Position numbers and translations under genes: made by a program. Below, piece after piece: positions 17,244-25,868 of a stretch of DNA of 64,000 bases. How positions within the stretch are numbered: the first letter of the stretch is position 1; every line of letters begins with the position of its first letter. Where the stretch lies: assembly GCF_900107405.1 (NCBI RefSeq), contig NZ_FNPV01000002.1, positions 62,001 through 126,000 of the forward strand, in the 5' to 3' direction. The notes under the pieces were generated by a model that saw only the letters and a list, made by a program, of their open reading frames with translations, searched no databases and was not told where the DNA came from. The DNA is from Tindallia californiensis (GTDB taxonomy: Bacteria > Bacillota > Clostridia > Peptostreptococcales > Tindalliaceae).

Positions 17244-17879
17244 ATGAACTATCAGCAAATATCAAATGCTTTAGCCAAAAGCCGTGCTAGAGGTTATGAT
17301 CATAGTGCCATGTTCGCCGTCATGTTGCCTCTTATCCACATCGATAATAAATTGCATATCCTTTTCGAGGTTCGCTCCTTTGATTTAGAAAGCCAACCTG
17401 GTGAGATATGTTTCCCTGGCGGAAAAATGGAGGATGGCGAACACCCTTCCAATACAGCTCTGCGAGAGACAATGGAAGAACTTAATATTTCTCAAAATCA
17501 AATTAAAATCATCGGCGAACTTCCTCCTTATACAACGCCTTTTCAATTTTCAATTTTTCCATATTGCGGTGTATTGCAGCATGTTTCTTTTGAAGATATT
17601 AATTATTCCACCGATGAAGTTCATTCCATTTTCACCGTCCCACTCTCCTATTTTGCTACTCAAAAACCCGAAGAGTATACCTTAACCTTTGAGATGAAAA
17701 TGGATGATCAGTTTCCCTATCATGCCATTCCTAACGGAAAAAAATATGGATGGCGAACAGGAACTTATAAAGTTCTTTTTTATTATTATCAGCACCATGT
17801 CATTTGGGGCATGACAGCTAAAATGTTGCACTATTTTTTAGAGAGTACAAAACAGCATATCGATCTTTCTAAGATTTAG
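17244..17879 (+). CDS. NUDIX hydrolase, CoA pyrophosphatase-like
   Basis: 211 residues. The Nudix box is intact: GGKMEDGEHPSNTALRETMEELNI fits G-x5-E-x7-R-E-U-x-E-E-x-x-U. Just upstream, LLFEVRSFDLESQPGEICFP resembles the region that precedes the box in CoA diphosphatases of the NudL/YeaB group (RS...PGE.CFPGG). A role in CoA or nucleoside-diphosphate-linked substrate hydrolysis is therefore likely, with substrate unproven. The ATG at 17244 follows GATGAGGTG. It is one of only three plus-strand genes here and is convergent with the repeat-protein gene. The final codons and stop lie within a perfect 14-bp hairpin. Confidence 0.88.
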   Translation: MNYQQISNALAKSRARGYDHSAMFAVMLPLIHIDNKLHILFEVRSFDLESQPGEICFPGGKMEDGEHPSNTALRETMEELNISQNQIKIIGELPPYTTPFQFSIFPYCGVLQHVSFEDINYSTDEVHSIFTVPLSYFATQKPEEYTLTFEMKMDDQFPYHAIPNGKKYGWRTGTYKVLFYYYQHHVIWGMTAKMLHYFLESTKQHIDLSKI

Positions 17880-17903
17880 CCTTCCTTCAGAAGGCTAAAT
17901 CTT
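17871..17903. terminator. Perfect 14-bp hairpin between convergent genes, overlapping the NUDIX stop
   Basis: AAGATTTAGCCTTC and its exact reverse complement GAAGGCTAAATCTT flank a 5-nt loop. The left arm contains the last Lys and Ile codons and the TAG stop of the NUDIX gene. Neither strand has a T-run immediately after it, so it may be a weak bidirectional terminator or an mRNA 3'-end stabiliser. Confidence 0.55.
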
Positions 17904-17935
17904 AAGCGTCCACAAGCTTCCCCAGAACTGTCTTT

Positions 17936-19315
17936 TTACTTGAAGTGACTAAAGTCAGAGTAACTAACATCATACCCTTCAAAATCCACCCTCTTCATAT
18001 CAATATCGGGAGGGTATATGATTCCTCTCATTGATTTTTTTATTCCAAGCATTTTTTTCCACCCTGTTTGCTTTATAAGCTGACGCCATTCCAGTCCTTT
18101 AACACCTGAAAAATCACTGCCACCAATTTCTCTTCCAGCAAAATCAGCTCCCGACATATCCATTCCATTCGGATAAATAATGCCTCTCAAATCTTTTCCC
18201 GCTACTTTGATGTGATCCCATTCCAGCTTTTCCACTCGACTGAAATCAGAAAAACGCAAGTCAATTCCGGTGAAGTCTGCATTTTCGATGTCAAAATCTT
18301 CAGGAAACACGATTCCCGCTAAATACCTGGCATCTTTTATGTGTTTCCATCTTAAGCCTTTCACTTGACTAAAATCATTTCCACTAAAGTTTTTTCCTTC
18401 AGACTCTATCGATGCAGGATCAAAAGTAGAAGGAAAGATAATGCCACTGGCATCTTCCGCCCACATAATATCTTCCCAAGATAGTTCTTGCACCAAACTG
18501 AAATCACTTCTGCTAATATCTTTCCCAGTAAAATCAGCGGATTTCACATCAAAGCTTTCCGGATATTTGATACCACTATGTTCCGCCGCATCCTTCATCT
18601 GTATCCAATCTAAAGAACTAACATTCCTGAAATCACAGTCTGTCAAATCCCTCGGCTTTCCCATCCTATCTTCATTGAAATCAGCATTTTCTATATCGAA
18701 GGTTTCCGGAAATATGATTCGAAATAAAAACTCAGTCTTAGCCATTTGGTTCCATTTTAATTTCCTTACATGACTCAAATCACTTCCACTAATGTTTTTA
18801 TCATTAAAATCAGCCTTCTCTATATCAAATGTCTCAGGATAAACAAGATCCGTCAATCCCCAAACCGCTTCTAAATGTTTCCATCTTAAGTGCTCTACTT
18901 TAGAAAAATCACTACCAGCAATAAAACGTCCATCCCAATCTAAGTTTTCAATCTGAAACTTTTTGGGATAACGAATACCCCAGATCTCAGTGGCCGTTCT
19001 CATCATTTCCCATGATAAATAACCCACTCTACTAAAATCACTTTTCGAAATATCTCGTTTAGTAAAATCGGCATTTTCGATATCGAACGGAGGCGGGTAG
19101 AGGATACCTCCTATATTTTCAGCTGTTTCAATATGTTTCCATTTTAGAGAATGTACTCTACTGAAATCACTTCCATGAAGATAACTTTCATAAGTGCTTC
19201 TCCCCAGATGCCTCCCAGCAAAATCCACTTCATCCATATCAAGACATGCAGGAAAAATAATTCCGTAGGTTTTGGACGCTTTCATTAAATGGTTCCAGTT
19301 AATATTCGATTTCAT
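17936..19315 (-). CDS. Protein of ten ~43-residue tandem repeats, unknown function
   Basis: 459 residues built almost entirely from ten repeats of about 43 residues (copy 2 is exactly 43). Each repeat has a Trp-led helix (W-K-H-I-x-x-A), a short strand [GI]-I-[IVL]-[FY]-P, then F-D-I-E-N-A-D-F, a D-I-S-x turn and S-D-F-S-x-V. The ADFTG / KDISG / SDFSR sequence resembles three pentapeptide-repeat units, so each module may be a helix plus a short pentapeptide-like coil. Copies 1, 5 and 10 carry insertions. No signal peptide, membrane helix or catalytic motif is visible; the protein is acidic and probably cytoplasmic. Its ATG overlaps the DUF134 stop (ATGA), implying coupled translation. I do not recognise the family. 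Confidence 0.85.
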   Translation of the reverse strand: MKSNINWNHLMKASKTYGIIFPACLDMDEVDFAGRHLGRSTYESYLHGSDFSRVHSLKWKHIETAENIGGILYPPPFDIENADFTKRDISKSDFSRVGYLSWEMMRTATEIWGIRYPKKFQIENLDWDGRFIAGSDFSKVEHLRWKHLEAVWGLTDLVYPETFDIEKADFNDKNISGSDLSHVRKLKWNQMAKTEFLFRIIFPETFDIENADFNEDRMGKPRDLTDCDFRNVSSLDWIQMKDAAEHSGIKYPESFDVKSADFTGKDISRSDFSLVQELSWEDIMWAEDASGIIFPSTFDPASIESEGKNFSGNDFSQVKGLRWKHIKDARYLAGIVFPEDFDIENADFTGIDLRFSDFSRVEKLEWDHIKVAGKDLRGIIYPNGMDMSGADFAGREIGGSDFSGVKGLEWRQLIKQTGWKKMLGIKKSMRGIIYPPDIDMKRVDFEGYDVSYSDFSHFK

Positions 19316-19662
19316 ACTTTCTCTTCCTTATGATTTTTTGGAAAACAATGACCTTTCCCTGTAAAATCATCACACAGTTTATAGTTACCACCTTCAATAT
19401 GAATAGTAGCTCCTTGAACAAGACTATAGGCTATTTTTTTTCTTGCATCATTATAAATACGCTGAAAAGTTGAACGAGCGACTCCCATCACTTCAGCACT
19501 TGTTTCTTGACCAAGATTTTCATAATCCATCAAACGAATACTTTCAAACTCCTCTATGCTCATGTCAACTCGATTCATTGCCTCTGAACATTGTTCCACC
19601 GGTCCAAAGGCTTTTATCGATGGAACAAAACAAACGATGCGCTCTTTTTTAGGCCTAGCCAT
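19312..19662 (-). CDS. DUF134 family helix-turn-helix protein
   Basis: 116 residues starting MARPKKERIVCFVPS, with FGP and then SIEEFESIRLMDYENLGQ, ETSAEVMGVARSTFQRIYNDARKKIA and a C-terminal IHIEGGNYKLCDDF. This is the DUF134 family: a sigma-factor-like helix-turn-helix (TSAEVMGVARSTFQRIYNDA) with conserved Cys residues. A regulatory role is inferred from the fold; targets are unknown. It is co-transcribed with the repeat-protein gene through a 4-bp overlap, so that protein is its best candidate partner or target. The ATG is preceded by GAGGAGAAAA. Confidence 0.88.
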   Translation of the reverse strand: MARPKKERIVCFVPSIKAFGPVEQCSEAMNRVDMSIEEFESIRLMDYENLGQETSAEVMGVARSTFQRIYNDARKKIAYSLVQGATIHIEGGNYKLCDDFTGKGHCFPKNHKEEKV

Positions 19663-19841
19663 TTTTTCTCCTCCTCACTTTTAGCTCTATTTTACAGTAT
19701 ATCCAATTATTTTTGTTTAAGTCAAATAAAAGCAATTTTTCTATATTTTATTTAAGTATTTTTTGATTTTCAAATAATTTCTATATTAAAATCTTATCTT
19801 AATACATTAAAAATCATTTTATTTATACATCTTGAGAATAG

Positions 19842-19872
19842 AAAAAAACCGGCTTAAAAAAACCGGATTTTA
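19842..19872 (-). terminator. Terminator after typA
   Basis: Minus-strand CCGG / CCGG core flanked by AAAA / TTTT with one mismatch, followed by seven T, starting at the typA stop. The rest of the 19663-19841 gap is very AT-rich and shows no other clear signal. Confidence 0.6.
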
Positions 19873-21687
19873 TACATTCTTCTGTCTTTGACTTCTTTCT
19901 CGTTGAACTTTTTGCAAAATTCTTTTTCTTAGTCGAATCGTTTGAGGAGTAACTTCAACCAGCTCATCGTCTGTAATAAACTCTAACGACTGCTCCAGAG
20001 ACATCCGAACAGGAGGAACCAGCTTAAGTGCATCATCGGCACCTGAAGATCTTATGTTTGTCATTTGTTTTTTCTTGCATACATTAACCGTTATGTCTTC
20101 TAATCTCGAACTTTCACCCACTACCATGCCTTCATAAACATCCATCCCTGGCTCTATAAAGATAACGCCTCTTTCCTGTGCATTGTAAATTCCATAAGCT
20201 ACCGCCTGACCTGATTCATGTGCTATTAAAGAACCTCTGTTTCTTCCTCTTATTTCACCCTTATAGGCTTCATAGCCATCAAATAGATGGTGAAAAGTCC
20301 CATAGCCTTTTGTATCTGTCAAAAATTCTGAGCGATATCCAATAAGGCCTCTGGCCGGTATTCGAAACTCAAGTTTGGTTGTGCCTGTCCCCGAGGGAAT
20401 CATATTGATCATTTCTGCTTTTCTTTGTCCCAGTTTCTCTATCACACTGCTCATATGTGTTTCAGGAACATCGACATAAAGCATCTCCATCGGCTCCATT
20501 AAACCATTTTCCGTTTTTTTCATAATAACTTCAGGTCTGGATACAGCAAATTCATAGCCTTCACGACGCATAGTTTCGATCAGAATCGAAATGTGAAGCT
20601 CTCCACGCCCTAATATACGGAAACATTCTGTGGTAACTACCTCCATTTTCATCGCCACATTGGACAGCATTTCTCTTTCCAGTCGGTCTTTAAGGTGTCT
20701 GCTGGTAACAAACTTTCCTTCCTTTCCGGCAAAAGGACTGTCATTCACCATGAAATTCATGGAGATGGTCGGCTCATCAATAGCAATAAAAGGCAATGCT
20801 TCGACTTTCTCCGGTGAACAAATGGTATCTCCTATACTAATTTCTTCAATACCTGAAACCGATACAATTTCTCCTACAAAAGCTTCGTCTGCCTCTGTGC
20901 GTTTAAGACCTTGAAACATAAATAAATTATTAATCTTTACATTTATTTCTTCTTTGTCTGTCGTTACCAGAACAGCCTGTTGTCCCTTTGTCAGCCTACC
21001 GCGTACTATTCTCCCTATTCCTATTTTGCCTGTATATTTATCATAATCTATATTTGAAATCAATAGCTGCAAACCATCTTCCGCATCGCCTTCAGGACTT
21101 GGAATCTCCTGAACAATCGCTTCAAAAAGAGGCTTCATATCTTTCTTCTCCTCTTCCATTGTTCTCGTTGCGATACCAGCTTTTGCTGATGCATAAACAA
21201 CAGGAAATTCCAATTGATCTTCGTCAGCTCCCAATTCAATGAAAAGATCTAATACTTCGTCTACTACTTCTTCTACCCTAGCCTCCGGACGATCAATCTT
21301 GTTGATCACTACGATAGGCTTCAGTTTCTGTCCTAATGCTTTCTTTAGTACAAATCGAGTCTGAGGCATTGGTCCTTCAGCTGCATCTACAAGCAACAAG
21401 ACCCCATCCACCATTTTCATTATTCTTTCTACCTCGCCACCAAAGTCAGCATGACCGGGTGTATCAACAATATTGATACGTATATCATCATATTGAATGG
21501 CGGTGTTTTTTGATAAAATAGTAATGCCACGTTCGCGCTCGATATCACTGGAGTCCATTACCCGCTCATCAATATTTTCGTGCTTTCTAAAAGTTCCACT
21601 TTGTCTCAATAGCTGATCCACCAAAGTTGTTTTCCCGTGATCAACATGGGCTATAATAGCAACATTTCTTAAGTCTTCTCTAACCAT
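19870..21687 (-). CDS. typA: Ribosome-associated translational GTPase TypA/BipA
   Basis: 605 residues with an EF-G-like domain order. G1 NVAIIAHVDHGKTTLVDQLL, switch I/G2 in ERERGITILSKNTAI, G3 IVDTPGHADFGGEVERIM and G4 INKID are intact. Domains II, III and V follow, and the TypA-specific C-terminal domain contains IRSSGADDALKLVPP and QTIRLRKRIL. The family acts on ribosomes, with roles in 50S assembly and stress adaptation. The ATG at 21687 has AAGGAACGAG upstream and an extended -10 promoter about 60 bp away, so it appears to be monocistronic. Confidence 0.96.
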   Translation of the reverse strand: MVREDLRNVAIIAHVDHGKTTLVDQLLRQSGTFRKHENIDERVMDSSDIERERGITILSKNTAIQYDDIRINIVDTPGHADFGGEVERIMKMVDGVLLLVDAAEGPMPQTRFVLKKALGQKLKPIVVINKIDRPEARVEEVVDEVLDLFIELGADEDQLEFPVVYASAKAGIATRTMEEEKKDMKPLFEAIVQEIPSPEGDAEDGLQLLISNIDYDKYTGKIGIGRIVRGRLTKGQQAVLVTTDKEEINVKINNLFMFQGLKRTEADEAFVGEIVSVSGIEEISIGDTICSPEKVEALPFIAIDEPTISMNFMVNDSPFAGKEGKFVTSRHLKDRLEREMLSNVAMKMEVVTTECFRILGRGELHISILIETMRREGYEFAVSRPEVIMKKTENGLMEPMEMLYVDVPETHMSSVIEKLGQRKAEMINMIPSGTGTTKLEFRIPARGLIGYRSEFLTDTKGYGTFHHLFDGYEAYKGEIRGRNRGSLIAHESGQAVAYGIYNAQERGVIFIEPGMDVYEGMVVGESSRLEDITVNVCKKKQMTNIRSSGADDALKLVPPVRMSLEQSLEFITDDELVEVTPQTIRLRKRILQKVQRERSQRQKNV

Positions 21688-21746
21688 AACTCGTTCCTTC
21701 TTTCTTTTTTACCAAATTTCGGAGTACCCGATTCATACGACATTTC

Positions 21747-21755
21747 ATTATATCA
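21747..21755 (-). promoter_or_regulatory. Candidate extended -10 for typA
   Basis: Minus strand TGA-TATAAT about 60 bp before the typA ATG, immediately after the terminator of the upstream aldolase gene. No convincing -35 is present. Confidence 0.5.
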
Positions 21756-21756
21756 T

Positions 21757-21784
21757 AAAAAGCCTGCTTTAAAGCAGACTTTTT
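21757..21784 (-). terminator. Terminator after the DapA-family gene
   Basis: Minus-strand stem AAAAAGTCTGCTT / AAGCAGGCTTTTT (one G-T pair) with a 2-nt loop as drawn, or 4 nt if the central pairs open; the descending arm ends in five T. Confidence 0.8.
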
Positions 21785-21837
21785 AGTAGAGTATTCTATA
21801 AAAAATAATTATCACCTTTTTATTGCCTATGTTACCA

Positions 21838-22716
21838 TTATACTTCCGCTTCCGCTAAAGCTTTTCTAACCCTAGTTTTTTCATCTTCAGTCAAGAGTTG
21901 CATTGGCTTTCTTGGCATTCCCCCTTGATATCCTTTCAAGTCCATTGCATATTTCAGAGCCGGAACACCGATGCCTGCTGTCACAAGCGTATTAATTCGA
22001 ATTATCTTTTGTTGCTGCTCCAGAGCTTTAACCATTTCACCTTCATTAAATAATTGATAAATTTCACAACACTTTTCCGCTAAAACATTCGACAAAGCCA
22101 AGGTCGCCCCTTTCGCCCCTATTGCAAGGGCAGGCAACAGATAACTGGCACTTCCAGCAAATACAGAAAAATCTTTTTCTGTCTCCCCAACGATTTGAGA
22201 TAACTGGACAATGTTTCCGGCTGTATCTTTAATCCCCAGAATATTGGGGTGACAAGAAAGTTTGACAACCAGCGATGCCGGCATATTAATCCCTGTGTTA
22301 CCCGGCATATTATATAACATAATCGGCATTGGTGAGTAGTCAGCAATATCAACAAAGAATTGATATAGTGCCTCCTCTTTCATGCTGCTTTTATAGTAAT
22401 GTGGCGGCAATACTAACAAAGCAGATGGTTCAAAGGGTTGAATCTTATCAATAAATCGTTTCATTTGAAAAACAGACTCATGACTCGCACCAACAATCAC
22501 CTTTTGCTTTTCCGCTTTTTCTTTGAGAACAAAGGTAGATATATCCAGTTTTTCTCTTTCTGTAAGATAGGGAAACTCACCGTTCGACCCTAACACCACC
22601 AATCCTTCTAAAGGCGTATCCGCTAATTTGCTTAGATTAACCAATAATTTCTGATAATCAATCTCTTCCTTTTCATCAAAGGGTGTTACAATGGGAGTGT
22701 AAATACCCCTGAACAT
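21838..22716 (-). CDS. DapA/NAL-family aldolase, 4-hydroxy-2-oxoglutarate aldolase-like
   Basis: 292 residues, a TIM-barrel class I aldolase. The Schiff-base lysine is in LGIKDTAGNI and the active-site tyrosine in MLYNMPGNTGINMP. The loop after strand 2 reads VVLGSNGEFPYLTE. Canonical dihydrodipicolinate synthases have GTTGE here, whereas mitochondrial 4-hydroxy-2-oxoglutarate aldolase (HOGA1) has GSNGEFPFL; the YYKSSM, GSASYLLPALAIGA and GYQGGMPRKPMQ segments also resemble HOGA1 in recollection. Annotating it as dapA would therefore be unsafe. No lysine-pathway gene is adjacent. ATG has GGAGG upstream; TGG-TATGAT at 22775-22783 is a candidate promoter. Confidence 0.8.
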   Translation of the reverse strand: MFRGIYTPIVTPFDEKEEIDYQKLLVNLSKLADTPLEGLVVLGSNGEFPYLTEREKLDISTFVLKEKAEKQKVIVGASHESVFQMKRFIDKIQPFEPSALLVLPPHYYKSSMKEEALYQFFVDIADYSPMPIMLYNMPGNTGINMPASLVVKLSCHPNILGIKDTAGNIVQLSQIVGETEKDFSVFAGSASYLLPALAIGAKGATLALSNVLAEKCCEIYQLFNEGEMVKALEQQQKIIRINTLVTAGIGVPALKYAMDLKGYQGGMPRKPMQLLTEDEKTRVRKALAEAEV

Positions 22717-22872
22717 ACACGTAAGCCTCCTATCATTTGCTATTTATATTCAGATTCACCAACGGTACACCATCATCATACCACCTTTTCTTTTGTTAAT
22801 GAACTCTTTATCCAAAAATATTTTTTATTCGCAATTGCTCTTCAAATTCACAATGATGATATAAACAATCCT

Positions 22873-23403
22873 TTATTCATAGTGATTTACCTTTTTCTCC
22901 ACCTGCTTTATATCTATCGCTTTTGCACCGCGATCAATGGCAATCATTCCAGTTTTAACAACTTCTTTCACTCCAAAGTCACGTAGCATTTCTATTAGTG
23001 CTTCTACTTTTTTTATGTCCCCTGTTGCCTCAACAGTGACAGAAGTTTTGGTAATATCAACAATTTTTTGACGAAAAATATTTACTATTTCTACTATTTC
23101 GTTCCGAGTTGCTGGTGATGCATGTACCTTTATAAGGATTAGCTCTCTGGCAACACAATCATCCCCAATGTTCGATACTTTAATAACATCAATTAATTTG
23201 TTCAATTGTTTTGATAATTGTTCAACTAGATATTCGTCGCCAGTTACTGCAATAGTGATACGCGAAATATCCGGATGATCTGTTGTGCCAACAGCTAAGC
23301 TATCAATATTAAATCCTCGCCGCCCAAACAATCCAGCAACTTTAGACAAAACACCCGGTCTGTTTTCCACAAGGATCGCTAGTACATGTTTCATCTTAAA
23401 CAA
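22873..23403 (-). CDS. ilvN: Acetolactate synthase regulatory (small) subunit, copy 1
   Basis: 176 residues. The N-terminal ACT domain begins HVLAILVENRPGVLSKVAGLFGRRGFNIDSL (read in parts), with the VGTTDHPDISRITIAV segment, followed by the C-terminal IlvH domain (ELILIKVHASPATRNEI). It binds branched-chain amino acids and activates the catalytic subunit. The start overlaps the upstream ilvB by 13 bp, so the two are a coupled unit controlled by the leucine T-box. A second, separate ilvN lies at 47755-48240. Confidence 0.94.
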   Translation of the reverse strand: MFKMKHVLAILVENRPGVLSKVAGLFGRRGFNIDSLAVGTTDHPDISRITIAVTGDEYLVEQLSKQLNKLIDVIKVSNIGDDCVARELILIKVHASPATRNEIVEIVNIFRQKIVDITKTSVTVEATGDIKKVEALIEMLRDFGVKEVVKTGMIAIDRGAKAIDIKQVEKKVNHYE

Positions 23404-25037
23404 CCTCCTTCCTTCGGAATTACATTTGCTGAATCACAAATTTGAAATTCCATTACGAATGATCCTTCTTCCGATAACAACTCTTTAATGCTTTCTTCTA
23501 TTTCATCCGGTTTATTTACTCTTTTTGCCTTAAATCCATAGGCTTTCGCCAGTTGACAAAAGTCCGGATTTCCTTTCATCGCTACTTGATTATATCTTTC
23601 CTCGCAGTAATGCTGTTGAAGCTCACGAACCATGCCTAAACAACTATTATTTAAGATAATAATTTTTATCGTCAATCCCTCCTGCACTGCCGTCGCCATT
23701 TCCGTTAAGTTCATTTGAAAACTTCCGTCACCTGTTACCAGCACCACTTCTTGATCTTGTTTTCCTAGCTTCGCACCTATCGCCGCCGGTAGTCCGTAAC
23801 CCATGGTACCAAGGCCACCTGATGTTAGAAAAGTTCGAGGTTTTTCAAAGGCGTAATATCTCCCAACCCATAACTGGTGTTGTCCAACATCAGTTGCAAT
23901 GATAGTGTTTTTATTCGCCTGATCCGAAAGACTTTTAATAATAACCATGGGGTTTAAACCCTCTACTTTTTCTCCTACACCATTGATCACCTGTTTCCAT
24001 TCTTCACTCTGCTGACACCACGTTGGATTGTTTTTACTGAAATCTTTTTTCAGCATATCTTTAAGTACCTGCTTTAACTCTCCTACAATCGGGATATCTA
24101 TTAAGATATTTTTACCAATTTCAGCCGGATCCACATCAATGTGTATTACTTGAGCACGTTTCGCAAATTCTTCTGTTTTTCCAGTAGAACGATCAGCCAT
24201 TCTTGCCCCCATAACAATCAGAAGATCTGCTTCCTCAATCGCTTTTTTAGCCGCAAACACACCATGATCACCACCCAACATCCCTAAGTATAACCGATGA
24301 CTGGCAGGAAACGCACTAATGCCCATCATGGTTGTCGCTACTGGTGCATCAATTCTTTCAGCCAGTTCTATTATTTCCTCCTTAACATCACTCATAACAC
24401 CACCGCCACCAACAATAATCATTGGTTTATCACTACTCATGATCGCTTCTACCGCTTTTTTTATTTGCCGAGGATGTCCTTTATAAGTTGGTTTATATCC
24501 TAACAGATTTGCTTTTTCTGGATACAGAAAATCTAACTCTGCCATTTGGATGTCTTTTGGAATATCAATTAATACAGGGCCCGGCCTTCCTGTAGTCGCA
24601 ATATGAAAAGCTTCTTTCAGTATTCTTGGTAAGTCTTCTACTTTTTTTACTAAATAATTATTTTTGGTAAACGGGTCTGTTGCTCCTGTAATATCCACCT
24701 CTTGAAACACATCATGGCCAATAACATTCGTTGAAACCTGACCTGTTATAGCAACCATAGGAATGGAATCCATATATGCCGTAGCAATCCCCGTAATTAA
24801 ATTAGTAGCTCCTGGCCCTGATGTCGAAAGACATACCCCTACCTTTCCTGTAACGCGACTATAACCGCTGGCCGCATGCGCAGCTCCTTGTTCATGTCGA
24901 ACTAAGACATGTTTTAATGTTGATGTATTCAACTCATCATAAACCGGCAAAATTGCTCCTCCCGGATATCCAAATATATATTCCACACCTTCTTTTTCAA
25001 GTGCTTTTATCACAGCCTTAGCACCAGTTATCTTCAT
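23391..25037 (-). CDS. ilvB: Acetolactate synthase catalytic subunit, copy 1
   Basis: ThDP- and FAD-dependent synthesis of acetolactate or acetohydroxybutyrate, first step of valine/leucine/isoleucine synthesis. 548 residues. FGYPGGAILPVYDEL at the N-terminus, the catalytic Glu in LVRHEQGAAHAASGY, the STSGPGATNL segment, and the ThDP-binding motif GDGSFQMNLTEMATA ending in ILNN near 430-460 are all present. The ATG is preceded by GAGGAGGG and lies just after the T-box terminator. A second catalytic copy at 42378-44063 sits in another operon. Confidence 0.95.
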   Translation of the reverse strand: MKITGAKAVIKALEKEGVEYIFGYPGGAILPVYDELNTSTLKHVLVRHEQGAAHAASGYSRVTGKVGVCLSTSGPGATNLITGIATAYMDSIPMVAITGQVSTNVIGHDVFQEVDITGATDPFTKNNYLVKKVEDLPRILKEAFHIATTGRPGPVLIDIPKDIQMAELDFLYPEKANLLGYKPTYKGHPRQIKKAVEAIMSSDKPMIIVGGGGVMSDVKEEIIELAERIDAPVATTMMGISAFPASHRLYLGMLGGDHGVFAAKKAIEEADLLIVMGARMADRSTGKTEEFAKRAQVIHIDVDPAEIGKNILIDIPIVGELKQVLKDMLKKDFSKNNPTWCQQSEEWKQVINGVGEKVEGLNPMVIIKSLSDQANKNTIIATDVGQHQLWVGRYYAFEKPRTFLTSGGLGTMGYGLPAAIGAKLGKQDQEVVLVTGDGSFQMNLTEMATAVQEGLTIKIIILNNSCLGMVRELQQHYCEERYNQVAMKGNPDFCQLAKAYGFKAKRVNKPDEIEESIKELLSEEGSFVMEFQICDSANVIPKEGGCLR

Positions 25038-25055
25038 TTTTAACCCTCCTCATAT

Positions 25056-25346
25056 TAATAAAAATAAAAAACCTCCTCATCCATATCTCAGGACGAAAAG
25101 GCTTTTTCGCGGTACCACCTGTATTCATTTGCGCTTTACAGCGCAAATCTCAACGAGTATTAACTCTAGCTTTTTATCGGAAGCAACCGGCAGCCCTACT
25201 ATTTTTTCAGGTCTGCGCCTCCGGAGTGAGCGTATTATTAACCAGTTTATCGGTTCGCAGCACCCACCGACTCTCTGAAAAAACATAGTTAACGTTTATC
25301 TCCATCATTGGCTAATATTATATTTTATAAGATTCAGAAATTTATT
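25056..25346 (-). promoter_or_regulatory. T-box leader of ilvB-ilvN, leucine specifier (CTC)
   Basis: tRNA-sensing transcription attenuator. On the minus strand, Stem I shows AGAGAGTCGG and the distal loop GGTGGGTGCTGCGAACC, then CTC directly before ACTCCGGAG, the position of the specifier codon. The conserved antiterminator T-box AGGTGGTACCGCG is at about 25109-25121. The terminator CCTTTTCGTCC / GGATGAGGAGG (three G-T pairs) is followed by TTTTTTATTTTT. CTC reads leucine, which fits an acetolactate synthase operon: uncharged tRNA-Leu would promote read-through. Confidence 0.92.
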
Positions 25347-25353
25347 AAAATAT

Positions 25354-25382
25354 ACAATAACAGGTTTTCCCAAGGATGTCAA
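25354..25382 (-). promoter_or_regulatory. Promoter of the ilvB-ilvN T-box transcript
   Basis: Minus strand TTGACA (25382-25377), 17-bp spacer, TATTGT (25359-25354), with TGT before the -10 (extended -10). Confidence 0.8.
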
Positions 25383-25419
25383 TAGATAAGAGCAAATAAA
25401 TCAGAATATTCTCTCCTTC

Positions 25420-25458
25420 AAAAAGAAAAACCCCGAAACAATTAAGTTTCAAGGGGTT
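25420..25458 (-). terminator. Terminator after RNase P RNA
   Basis: Minus-strand AACCCC-TT-GAAAC / GTTTCGGGGTT with a 2-nt bulge, followed by TTTTTCTTTTT, 13 nt past the mature 3' end of rnpB. Confidence 0.85.
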
Positions 25459-25470
25459 CAGAACCTACAG

Positions 25471-25847
25471 GAGCGAGTTAAATCTATAAGCCGAGTTCTG
25501 TATTCGATAGTCATCTATCTAGACCTATTGTTACCAATAGGCTCAAGCAACCTACCACGGGACACGACGGGCAATCGCTACCTTATCCCTACTTGGTCTT
25601 GCTCCGGATGGGGTTTACATAGCCAGCCAGTCACCTGACCGCTGGTGAGCTCTTACCTCACCTTTCCACCCTTACTCAACATCAAAGCAATCTCTAAAAG
25701 ACAGCCTTTAGTTATTGAGCGGTATATCTCTGTTGCACTTTCCTTAGAGTCACCTCTACTGGGAGCTACCCAGCACCCTGCCCTGCGGAGCTCGGACTTT
25801 CCTCGTCATCTTATAAAAGATGCCGCGACTATCTGACTTACTCGCTC
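25471..25847 (-). ncRNA. rnpB: RNase P RNA
   Basis: Catalytic RNA that removes the 5' leader of pre-tRNAs. The ends pair as helix P1: GAGCGAGT at the 5' end with ACTCGCTC at the 3' end, giving about 377 nt. Conserved elements on the minus strand include GAGGAAAGTCCGAGCTC, CAGGGTGCTGGGTA, GGAAAGTGCAACAGAGAT, GGTAAGAGCTCACC, and near the 3' end ACAGAACTCGGCTTATAG. The reading frame on the opposite strand at 25645-25836 is a by-product and not a gene. It has its own promoter and terminator and sits between the nif3 gene and the ilv leader. Confidence 0.97.
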
Positions 25848-25868
25848 ATTACTAGTTTCCTTAACTAC

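Noticed and set aside
25645-25836. Open reading frame on the plus strand, 63 codons
   Set aside because: It lies wholly antisense to RNase P RNA, whose conserved elements explain the sequence; no ribosome site or protein similarity is seen.
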